Origin: Amycolatopsis vancoresmycina
Lineage (GTDB): Bacteria; Actinomycetota; Actinomycetes; Mycobacteriales; Pseudonocardiaceae
Length of the DNA: 64,000 nt
Reading direction: 5' to 3'
Assembly (NCBI RefSeq): GCF_000716785.1
Contig: NZ_JNYY01000020.1
Location: 75,138 to 139,137 of the forward strand
The position numbers and the translations under genes are program-made. Below are positions 51,077 through 57,865 of this stretch, piece by piece. Every line of letters starts with the position of its first letter. The stretch's first letter is position 1. The notes under the pieces were generated by a model, which did not search any database, had not been told where the DNA came from, and saw only the letters and a program-made list of their open reading frames with translations.

Positions 51077-51106
51077 GGGCCCCGCCGCCCGAAGGCGGCG
51101 GGGCCC
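51077..51106 (-). terminator. Hairpin at the end of the whiB7 transcript
   Basis: Perfect 13-bp GC stem (51077-51089 with 51094-51106) and a 4-nt CGAA/TTCG loop, 4 nt after the stop of the gene behind whiB7. No T run follows, so it may stop or protect the transcript rather than act as a classic intrinsic terminator. Confidence 0.55.
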
Positions 51107-51110
51107 TTGC

Positions 51111-51365
51111 TCAGCTCTGGTCCTCGTGGCGCTCCGCTCGGCGAGACGCCCATCGGGCTACTCGCGTCCAGCGACGCACCGCGCGTGCGCGACCTCGGGC
51201 CCGCTGGGCGCGGACCCCCTCCTCCAGGTCCCGTATTCGGGCCCTGGACAGTTCTTCATAGAGCAACATCTCGCTGATCTCCTCGATCTCGGTCTTCGTC
51301 AACTGCAGCTGCGGACGGCACATCCGCGCTTCGTAGTCCTTCGCGGTAACCAGTTCGACGCTCAT
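51111..51365 (-). CDS. Unknown 84-residue protein co-translated with whiB7
   Basis: ATG at 51363-51365 overlaps the whiB7 stop (ATGA). The first half is acidic and helical (LQLTKTEIEEISEMLLYEELSRARIRDLEEG), the second strongly basic (VRAQRARGRARAVRRWTRVARWASRRAERHED). Two Met-rich or Cys positions (ARMCRPQ) stand near the start. No known domain. The acidic/basic split suggests a helical adaptor or a nucleic-acid or ribosome-binding peptide. Tight coupling to whiB7 suggests it belongs to the antibiotic-response unit. Confidence 0.75.
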   Translation of the reverse strand: MSVELVTAKDYEARMCRPQLQLTKTEIEEISEMLLYEELSRARIRDLEEGVRAQRARGRARAVRRWTRVARWASRRAERHEDQS

Positions 51366-51718
51366 GCGGCGGCGCTCCGGTGATCGCCGGCGGCCTTGGC
51401 CGCGGCGGGCTCGACCGCTGCGTTCTTGCGCGGGCGGCCGCGGGGCCGCTTGCGCGCGATCACGACGCCGCGCTCGAAGATCTCGCCGCCCCAGACGCCC
51501 CACGGCTCGCGCCGGGCCAGGGCACCCGCGAGGCAGGCCTCGCGGACCGGGCAGTCGGCGCACTGCGCCTTGGCCCGCTCGAGCTCGGCCGGGGACTCGG
51601 CGAACCACAGGTCCGCGTCGCCGGAACGGCAGGGCAGTGCCACGTCGGGCACCGCGATCGGGTCGAGCAGGTCGGCGAATATTGCCTCACCAGAGGTGTA
51701 GGCGATGGCCGAAGACAT
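51362..51718 (-). CDS. whiB7: WhiB7 transcriptional regulator
   Basis: 118 residues from ATG at 51716-51718, with AAGGAGG upstream. Four Fe-S Cys: LPCRSG near residue 30, then CADCPVREACLAG (about 53-62). The GVWGGEIFERG turn and a C-terminal AT-hook, KRPRGRPRKN, are diagnostic of WhiB7, which binds SigA and AT-rich DNA next to -35 elements and switches on intrinsic antibiotic resistance genes. The gene is preceded by a long leader with an upstream ORF and an intrinsic terminator. Confidence 0.96.
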   Translation of the reverse strand: MSSAIAYTSGEAIFADLLDPIAVPDVALPCRSGDADLWFAESPAELERAKAQCADCPVREACLAGALARREPWGVWGGEIFERGVVIARKRPRGRPRKNAAVEPAAAKAAGDHRSAAA

Positions 51719-51798
51719 GGTGGTTCCTCCTTGTGCCGTACGGGTTTTCGGTTGAGTGACGGAGCTGGGCAACGCTGTTCCTCTTGGGTTGTGCAGCC

Positions 51799-51848
51799 AA
51801 AAACACGAAGGCCGCGGATCCGGGTTTTCCGGTTCCGCGGCCTTCGTG
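51799..51848 (-). terminator. whiB7: Intrinsic terminator (attenuator) in the whiB7 leader
   Basis: Minus strand: outer 14-bp perfect stem (51804-51817 with 51835-51848), inner CCGG/CCGG helix, short loop, then five T (51799-51803). It lies 80 bp before the whiB7 start codon and after the upstream ORF. A hairpin TCCTGAC/GTCAGGA (51857-51874) that contains the upstream ORF stop sits 8 nt before it. In wblC/whiB7 leaders of other actinobacteria, translation of an upstream ORF controls such a terminator. Confidence 0.9.
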
Positions 51849-51868
51849 AGCCTCTGTCCTGACTTAGG

Positions 51869-52126
51869 TCAGGAACTTCGCTCCCGTATCGACAACGGAA
51901 CACGGAACTTCTTGATGGTCGGCAGATCGGCCTGCGGGTACGCGGCGAGAACGCCCTGCGTCCCGAAGACGACGACACCGGTGGCCCAACGACGCTCGAC
52001 GCGCCGCATGCCACGGACCTCGTGCGCGCTCACGGACACACCGGTGCCCGGGCGCGAAGCGACCGCGGCTTCCGCGGCACAGGACAGACGGGTGCCCGGG
52101 TTCGTGAGCGTCATGTTGATGGTCAT
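51869..52126 (-). CDS. Upstream ORF of the whiB7 leader, 85 codons
   Basis: ATG at 52124-52126 with AAGGAGG 11 nt upstream; a minimal GTG AAA TGA frame sits closer to that site. The product starts MTINMTLTNPGTRLSC, continues with helical and beta stretches (MRRVERRWATGVVVFGTQGVL) and ends FRVPLSIRERSS. Its stop lies within a small hairpin 20 nt before the terminator stem. It may be a regulatory upstream ORF, an ordinary small gene, or both. Alternative ATG at 52112-52114. Confidence 0.65.
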   Translation of the reverse strand: MTINMTLTNPGTRLSCAAEAAVASRPGTGVSVSAHEVRGMRRVERRWATGVVVFGTQGVLAAYPQADLPTIKKFRVPLSIRERSS

Positions 52127-52194
52127 TTCACCGGCACCTCCTTCTGTACTCTGCACACACGGCCGCCGAGCGGCGCTGTCCGTAGATCCCCAGT

Positions 52195-52268
52195 CGAGCC
52201 CTTCGGGCTCGGTACTGGCAGGTTATTGCCCCGCACCACACCGCTGCAACTCAATTAACGGGAAAATC
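52195..52268 (-). promoter_or_regulatory. whiB7: Candidate whiB7 promoter region
   Basis: Minus strand: AT-rich GATTTTCC (52261-52268) and AATTGA upstream of TTGCAG (52244-52249), 18-nt spacer, TAACCT (52220-52225), then a 7-bp hairpin CGAGCCC-TTC-GGGCTCG (52195-52211). AT-rich DNA next to the -35 is what WhiB7 needs for autoactivation. Confidence 0.5.
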
Positions 52269-52332
52269 CTCGAAGTTACGAAGATCGCCCCTGAGCAGCG
52301 GGTTCGCCGCGTCGATCATGGTCCGGACGCGG

Positions 52333-54432
52333 TCAAGACCCCGTCGACGCCCGCACGACGCCGAGGATCTCCGCGCCGAAGCGTTCGAGCTTCGTCGCGC
52401 CGATGCCGGAGATCGACACCAGCGCCGCCTCGTCGGCCGGGCGCTGCTCGGCGATCGCCATCAGCGTCGCGTCCGTGAACACCACGAACGCCGGCACCTT
52501 CAGCTCGCGCGCGCGGTCGCCGCGCCACGTCTTCAGCCGCTCCAGCAGGTCCTCATCCACTGTGGACGGGCACCGCCCGCACCGGCCCAGCTTGACGTCG
52601 ATGGTCTCCAGCAGCGGCCCGCCGCAGACGCGGCAGCGCGTCGTCTTCGCCGGCGCCGCCGTCTTCTGCTGGGCCGACCGCGCCACCCGGGCGGCCGGGT
52701 GGTCCTCCGGGATCAGGCCGTACAAGAACCGGCTGCGCCGCCGGTTGCGGCGGCCGCCCGGCGTCCGGGCCAGCGCCCAGGACAGCCACAGGTGCTCGCG
52801 GGCCCGGGTGACGCCGACGTAGAACAGCCGCCGCTCCTCCTCGATCGCCGCTTCGTCGTCGCCGGCGTGCAGGATCGGCATCGTGCCCTCGGCGAGACCG
52901 ACCAGGAACACCGCGTCCCACTCCAGGCCCTTCGCCGCGTGCAGCGACGCGAGCGTCACGCCCTCGACCGTCGGCGGGTGCTGGGCCGCGGCGCGCTGGT
53001 CGAGCTCGGCGCAGAAGCGCGGCAGGTCCGCGTCCGCGACCGTCGAAGCGAGCTCCTCGGCCAGTTCGACGATCGCCAGGAGCGCGTCCCAGCGCTCCTT
53101 CGCCGCGCCACCCGCGGGCGGCGACTCGGTCAGGCCGACCCGCGCGAGCACCGAACGCACCGTCGTGACCAGGTCGGAGCTGCCGTCGCCGCTCGCCGCC
53201 CGCAGCGCGGACATCGCCTGGCGGACCTCAGTCCGGTTGAAGAACCGTTCGCCGCCGCGGACCAGGTACGGGACGCCGGCGTCGGCCAGCGCCGACTCGT
53301 AGGCCTCAGACTGCGCGTTGACCCGGTAGAGGATCGCGATCTCGCTCGCCGCGACCCCGCCGTCCAGCAGCTCGCGCACCCGCCGGGCGGCGGCCTCGGC
53401 CTCGACCGCCTCGTCGTCGAACTCGGCGAAGCGCGGCTCCGGCCCCGGCGGCCGCTGCCCGATCAGCTTCAACCGCGAGCCCGCCGGCCGGCCCCGCGCG
53501 GCGCCGATCACCCGGTTCGCCAGCGCGACGACCTCGGGCGTCGACCGGTAGTCGCGCTCGAGCCGGACGACCGTGGCGTCCGGGAAGCGGCGCGTGAACT
53601 CGAGCAACGGCCGCGGCGACGCACCGCCGAACGAGTAGATGGTCTGGTTGGCGTCGCCGACGACGGTGAGGTCGTCGCGGCCGCCGAGCCACGCGTCGAG
53701 CAGGCGCTGCTGCAGCGGCGTCACGTCCTGGTACTCGTCGACGACGAAGCAGCGGTAGCGGTCGCGGAACTCCTCGGCGACGACGCCGTGTTCCTCGAGC
53801 ACGGCCGTCGTGTGCAGCAGCAGGTCGTCGAAGTCGAGGACCTGCGCGGCGGTCTTCAGTTCTTCGTACGTGCGGTAGACCTCGGCGACCTGCGCCGCCG
53901 GCGCCGGGATGTCCCGCTGGGCGCGGGCGGTGACGGCCGGGTAGTCGTCCGGGCTGATCAGCGACGCCTTCGCCCACTCGATCTCGCTCGCGAGGTCGCG
54001 CAGGACCTCGACCTCGGTGCCCATCCGGGCCCGGTTCGCGGCCTGGCCGACGAACCGCAGCTTGTTCTCCATCAGGTCCCACGGCCGGTCGCCGACCACC
54101 CGCGGCCAGAAGTAGCGCAGCTGGCGGCGGGCGGCGGCGTGGAAGGTCAGCGCCTGCGCCGCTTCGACGCCGAGGCCGCGCAGCCGCGTCCGCATCTCGC
54201 CCGCGGCCCGCGTCGTGAACGTGACCGCAAGCACCTGACCGGCGGAAACGTGCCCCGATCGGACGAGGTGGGCGATGCGGTGGGTGATCGTCCGGGTCTT
54301 GCCCGTGCCGGCGCCGGCGAGCACGCAGACCGGCCCCCGCGGGGCACTGGCGGCAGCACGCTGCTCGGGGTCGAGACCATCGAGCAAACGGTTCAGGCTC
54401 TTGGGGGAAAGTACGCCGGTCACGTCCGGCAT
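52333..54432 (-). CDS. uvrD2: ATP-dependent DNA helicase UvrD2
   Basis: 699 residues from ATG at 54430-54432. SF1A helicase: Walker A GAGTGKTRTI (about 39), VDEYQD in motif II, GDANQTIYSF, SLHAAKGLEWDAVF, and VGVTRAREHLWLSWA. The C-terminus has a four-Cys zinc motif (CRVCGG...CGRCP) and an HRDC domain, as in mycobacterial UvrD2, which is essential there. Length agrees. It lies directly upstream of the whiB7 leader, as in M. tuberculosis from memory. Confidence 0.97.
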   Translation of the reverse strand: MPDVTGVLSPKSLNRLLDGLDPEQRAAASAPRGPVCVLAGAGTGKTRTITHRIAHLVRSGHVSAGQVLAVTFTTRAAGEMRTRLRGLGVEAAQALTFHAAARRQLRYFWPRVVGDRPWDLMENKLRFVGQAANRARMGTEVEVLRDLASEIEWAKASLISPDDYPAVTARAQRDIPAPAAQVAEVYRTYEELKTAAQVLDFDDLLLHTTAVLEEHGVVAEEFRDRYRCFVVDEYQDVTPLQQRLLDAWLGGRDDLTVVGDANQTIYSFGGASPRPLLEFTRRFPDATVVRLERDYRSTPEVVALANRVIGAARGRPAGSRLKLIGQRPPGPEPRFAEFDDEAVEAEAAARRVRELLDGGVAASEIAILYRVNAQSEAYESALADAGVPYLVRGGERFFNRTEVRQAMSALRAASGDGSSDLVTTVRSVLARVGLTESPPAGGAAKERWDALLAIVELAEELASTVADADLPRFCAELDQRAAAQHPPTVEGVTLASLHAAKGLEWDAVFLVGLAEGTMPILHAGDDEAAIEEERRLFYVGVTRAREHLWLSWALARTPGGRRNRRRSRFLYGLIPEDHPAARVARSAQQKTAAPAKTTRCRVCGGPLLETIDVKLGRCGRCPSTVDEDLLERLKTWRGDRARELKVPAFVVFTDATLMAIAEQRPADEAALVSISGIGATKLERFGAEILGVVRASTGS

Positions 54433-54488
54433 CCTCGCAGAGGGGGACGGGGAATCGGGGCAGGGGCACGCGGCCGTATCCTGGTCAT

Positions 54489-55217
54489 ATGGCGGGACAG
54501 CAGGACAAGGAAGCGGCCAAGCAGGCCAAGAAGGAGAAGCGCGCGGCGAGCAAGGCACGCCGTGGCCAGCTCTTCGAAGCCTTCAAGATGCAGCGCAAGG
54601 AAGACCCGTGGCTCATCCCGTGGATGGTCGGGGCGATCGTGGTCGTCGCCGGCGTCCTGTTCGGGGTCGGGTTCTTCTTCAACGCGCAGTGGGTGCTGCT
54701 GCCACTGGGCCTGATCCTCGGCGGCCTCCTCGCCATGATCATCTTCGGCCGGCGCGTCCAGCGCACGGTCTACTCGAAGGCCGACGGCCAGCCCGGCGCC
54801 GCGGCGTGGGCGCTGGAGAACCTGCGCGGCCGCTGGAAGGTGACGCCGACGGTCGCGGCGACCACCCAGCTCGACGCGGTGCACCGGGTCCTCGGCGGCC
54901 CCGGCGTGGTGCTCGTCGCCGAAGGCGCGCCGCACCGCGTGAAGACGCTGCTCGCCCAGGAGAAGAAGCGCGTCTCCCGCCTGATCGGCGACACGCCGAT
55001 CTACGACGTGACGATCGGCAACGAAGACGGCCAGCTCCCGCTGAAGAAGCTCCAGGGCTACCTGATGAAGCTGCCCCGCAACCTGAAGCCGGCCCAGGTC
55101 GACGCCCTCGAGGCGAAGCTGGCCGCCCTCGGCAACCGCGGCGCGGCGCTCCCCAAGGGCCCGATGCCCGCTGGCGCGAAGATGCGCAACGTCCAGCGGA
55201 CGATCCGCCGCCGCTGA
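54489..55217 (+). CDS. DUF4191 membrane protein
   Basis: 242 residues: a Lys/Ala-rich N-terminus (DKEAAKQAKKEKRAASKARRG), two membrane helices (about 43-85) and a soluble C-terminal domain containing GRWKVTPTVAATTQLDAVHRVLGGPGVVLVAEG and RLIGDTPIYDVTIGN. Function unknown. The family is conserved in actinobacteria beside the lipoate and glutamine synthetase genes; from memory Rv2219. Followed by a strong bidirectional terminator. Confidence 0.93.
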   Translation: MAGQQDKEAAKQAKKEKRAASKARRGQLFEAFKMQRKEDPWLIPWMVGAIVVVAGVLFGVGFFFNAQWVLLPLGLILGGLLAMIIFGRRVQRTVYSKADGQPGAAAWALENLRGRWKVTPTVAATTQLDAVHRVLGGPGVVLVAEGAPHRVKTLLAQEKKRVSRLIGDTPIYDVTIGNEDGQLPLKKLQGYLMKLPRNLKPAQVDALEAKLAALGNRGAALPKGPMPAGAKMRNVQRTIRRR

Positions 55218-55228
55218 CCCCGCGTGCG

Positions 55229-55265
55229 AAAAGGCCCCCGTCCGGGTTCGGACGGGGGCCTTTTT
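55229..55265. terminator. Bidirectional intrinsic terminator
   Basis: Perfect 16-bp stem (55229-55244 with 55249-55264) and GGTT loop, with a T run on the plus strand (55261-55265) and a matching A run at the other end, serving both convergent genes. Confidence 0.95.
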
Positions 55266-55277
55266 CTGTCGACCGGG

Positions 55278-55763
55278 TCAGCGCATCCGGATCACGACGG
55301 TGCCGGTCAGCCGGTCGAGCCAGCTGCGGCCGTCGGCGTTGCGGACCGCCGCCGGGATGATCACGAACGTCAGGACCGCCCGGACCAGCGCGCGCAGCGG
55401 GCCGACGATCGCGGCGCCGTCGAGGCGGGCGACGCGGATACCGACGGCGGCCATCCCGGGCGTGAAGCCGAAGAAGCCGGCCGAGATGACCGAGATGATC
55501 GCCCACACGCCGCCGGACCACAGGTTGAACCGCTGCATCGCCGCCGGGTCCTGCAGGCTGGGGTGCAGGAAGATCGCCGTGACCAGGGCCGCGACCACCA
55601 GGTCGACGATCAGCCCGAGCAGCCGCGCGCCCCCGCTCGCCGCCGCGCCGACGCCGGACTCGGGCAAACCGAACTTCTCGCCCGGCCAACGCGCGCCGTG
55701 TTGATCAGTGCCCTGGCCGCCGTCGCCGGTGCCGGGTAGCCATTCACCGGTCCATCTCGCCAC
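55278..55763 (-). CDS. RDD-family membrane protein
   Basis: 161 residues from GTG at 55761-55763. Three hydrophobic helices (about 53-73, 84-108, 130-150) and the family pattern ARLLGLIVDLVVA with Arg and Asp in helix 1, and FGFTPGMAAVGIRVARLDG. RDD proteins are small transporters or channels of uncertain substrate. Divergent from glnA. The N-terminal 45 residues are Gly/Trp rich and soluble. No clear ribosome-binding site; a leaderless start is possible. Confidence 0.88.
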   Translation of the reverse strand: MARWTGEWLPGTGDGGQGTDQHGARWPGEKFGLPESGVGAAASGGARLLGLIVDLVVAALVTAIFLHPSLQDPAAMQRFNLWSGGVWAIISVISAGFFGFTPGMAAVGIRVARLDGAAIVGPLRALVRAVLTFVIIPAAVRNADGRSWLDRLTGTVVIRMR

Positions 55764-55830
55764 CCGTCTAGGGTATGCCGGTGGCGTGGAGCACATCCGA
55801 CCTGGTCGGATACCCGATATCGACCACCCG

Positions 55831-55868
55831 TTAACACCGGCGAAACATACGGGTGACGGTCGGGCAAC
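55831..55868 (+). promoter_or_regulatory. glnA: GlnR-type nitrogen box upstream of glnA
   Basis: TTAAC-N6-GAAAC-N6-GTGAC-N6-GCAAC: four pentamers with the exact n6 spacing of the actinobacterial GlnR consensus (gTnAc-n6-GaAAc, twice). It ends 68 bp before the glnA start. GlnR activates or represses glnA according to nitrogen supply. Confidence 0.82.
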
Positions 55869-55936
55869 ACCGCACTTTTAGCGTGAGCCGAAGAGAGCAC
55901 TGCCGTACGAGCTCGAACGAGAAGGAGTCACCGAGG

Positions 55937-57361
55937 GTGCCCACTACTCCAGACGACATCCAGCGCCTCATCGCCGACGAGGACGTCGAGGTCATCGACG
56001 TCCAGTTCTGCGACCTGCCCGGCGTGATGCAGCACTTCACGGTCCCCGCGAAGGCCTTCACCGAAGAGGCTTTCGAAGAGGGTCTCGCGTTCGACGGCTC
56101 CTCGGTGCGCGGCTTCCAGTCCATCCACGAGTCCGACATGCTGCTCCTGCCGGACGCGGCGACGGCGCGGATCGACCCGTTCCGCAAGGCGAAGACGCTC
56201 GCCCTCAACTTCTTCGTGCACGACCCGTTCACCCGTGAGGCGTACAGCCGCGACCCGCGCAACATCGCGCGCAAGGCCGAGCAGTACATCTCCGAGTACG
56301 GCGTCGCCGACAACGTCTACTTCGGCCCCGAAGCCGAGTTCTACATCTTCGACTCGGTCCGCTTCGACTCCGCCGAGCACGCCTCCTTCCACGAGATCGA
56401 CTCGATCGAGGGCTGGTGGAACACCGGCGCCGACGAGGTCGGCGGCAACCAGGGCTACAAGACGAAGTTCAAGGGCGGCTACTTCCCGGTCCCGCCGGTC
56501 GACCACTTCGCCGACCTGCGCGACGACATCGTCCGCAACCTGACGAACACCGGTTTCGAGATCGAGCGCGCGCACCACGAGGTGGGCACCGCCGGCCAGA
56601 CAGAGATCAACTACAAGTTCAACACGCTGCTGCACGCGGCCGACGACCTGCAGCTGTTCAAGTACATCGTGAAGAACACGGTGTTCGCGGCGGGCAAGAC
56701 GGCGACGTTCATGCCGAAGCCCCTCGCCGGCGACAACGGCTCGGGCATGCACTGCCACCAGTCGCTGTGGAAGGACGGCCAGCCGCTGTTCCACGACGAG
56801 TCGGGCTACGCCGGCCTGTCGGACACCGCGCGCCACTACATCGGCGGCCTGCTCAAGCACGCCCCGAGCCTGCTGGCCTTCACGAACCCGACGGTGAACT
56901 CCTACCACCGCCTGGTCCCGGGCTTCGAGGCGCCGGTTTCGCTGGTGTACTCGCAGCGCAACCGCTCGGCCTGCGTGCGCATCCCGATCACGGGCAACAA
57001 CCCGAAGGCGAAGCGCGCCGAGTTCCGCTGCCCGGACTCGTCGGGCAACCCGTACCTGGCGTTCTCGGCGATGATGATGGCCGGCCTCGACGGCATCCGG
57101 AACAAGATCGAGCCGCCGGACCCGATCGACAAGGACCTGTACGAGCTCCCGCCGGAGGAGGCCAAGGACGTCAAGCTCGTCCCGGGCGACCTGGGCACGG
57201 TCCTCGACACGCTGGAAGCCGACCACGAGTACCTCCTCGAGGGCGGCGTGTTCACCCCGGACGTGATCGAGACGTGGATCTCGTACAAGCGCGAGAACGA
57301 GATCGACCCGCTGCGCCTGCGCCCGCACCCGTACGAGTTCGCCCTGTACTACGACGTGTGA
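55937..57361 (+). CDS. glnA: Glutamine synthetase type I
   Basis: 474 residues from GTG at 55937 with AAGGAG 10 nt upstream; the longer frame upstream is not conserved-like. Signatures: FDGSSVRGFQSIHESDM, EVGTAGQTEINYKFNTL, KPLAGDNGSGMHCHQSLWKDG and RNRSACVRIPITG. The adenylylation loop KDLYELPPEEAKDVKLVPG contains the target Tyr near 404, so the enzyme is of the GlnE-regulated I-beta class. It makes glutamine from glutamate and ammonia. GlnE is encoded 0.5 kb downstream on the other strand. Confidence 0.98.
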   Translation: MPTTPDDIQRLIADEDVEVIDVQFCDLPGVMQHFTVPAKAFTEEAFEEGLAFDGSSVRGFQSIHESDMLLLPDAATARIDPFRKAKTLALNFFVHDPFTREAYSRDPRNIARKAEQYISEYGVADNVYFGPEAEFYIFDSVRFDSAEHASFHEIDSIEGWWNTGADEVGGNQGYKTKFKGGYFPVPPVDHFADLRDDIVRNLTNTGFEIERAHHEVGTAGQTEINYKFNTLLHAADDLQLFKYIVKNTVFAAGKTATFMPKPLAGDNGSGMHCHQSLWKDGQPLFHDESGYAGLSDTARHYIGGLLKHAPSLLAFTNPTVNSYHRLVPGFEAPVSLVYSQRNRSACVRIPITGNNPKAKRAEFRCPDSSGNPYLAFSAMMMAGLDGIRNKIEPPDPIDKDLYELPPEEAKDVKLVPGDLGTVLDTLEADHEYLLEGGVFTPDVIETWISYKRENEIDPLRLRPHPYEFALYYDV

Positions 57362-57382
57362 TCCGGTAGTACGGCCCTGGAC

Positions 57383-57427
57383 ACGCCGGTGGCGAGGAGC
57401 GAAGAGCCCTCGCCACCGGCGTTTCTT
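57383..57427 (+). terminator. glnA terminator
   Basis: Perfect 15-bp stem (57383-57397 with 57408-57422), 10-nt loop and TTTCTT tail. It overlaps the end of the convergent thioesterase gene by 2 bp. Confidence 0.88.
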
Positions 57428-57851
57428 ATTCCGCCGTCGACAGGACCTTCAAATCCGCACCGGCCGCCTCGAAGCGGCCCCGCGGGTCCTCCACCAGCTT
57501 CCGGCGCTCCAAATCCATCAGCCCCAGCGTGCACGTGATCTCCGCCGCCACCGTGCCGTCCAGCTTGATGATCGTCGAGTCCATCCGGAACGTCTTGCCC
57601 GTGCCGAACTTGACGTCGCACGTCACGTCGACCTCGTCGCCTGCTCGGAGCTCGCGGCGGAACTTCACGTGGGTCTCCAGCAGCACCGATGCCACTCCCG
57701 GGAGGCCCTTCAGCGCGCCCGCTGCTTCGAGGAGCTCCAGGCGGGAGACCTCGCCGTACGAGTGGTACACGGCGTGGTTGAGGTGGCCCAGGGTGTCCAG
57801 CTCGTAGTGCCGGACCTTGATCCGGGTGCGGAACGGTTCGCGATCGGTCAC
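57426..57851 (-). CDS. Hotdog-fold acyl-CoA thioesterase
   Basis: 141 residues from GTG at 57849-57851. 4HBT-type motif RHYELDTLGHLNHAVYHSYGEVSRLELL with the catalytic Asp and the helix that binds CoA, then beta strands VKFRRELRAGDEVDV and AAEITCTLGLMD. Such enzymes hydrolyse acyl-CoA esters. It begins 14 bp after glnE and is probably co-transcribed with it. Substrate unknown. Confidence 0.9.
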   Translation of the reverse strand: MTDREPFRTRIKVRHYELDTLGHLNHAVYHSYGEVSRLELLEAAGALKGLPGVASVLLETHVKFRRELRAGDEVDVTCDVKFGTGKTFRMDSTIIKLDGTVAAEITCTLGLMDLERRKLVEDPRGRFEAAGADLKVLSTAE

Positions 57852-57865
57852 CGGCCCACTGTAGG

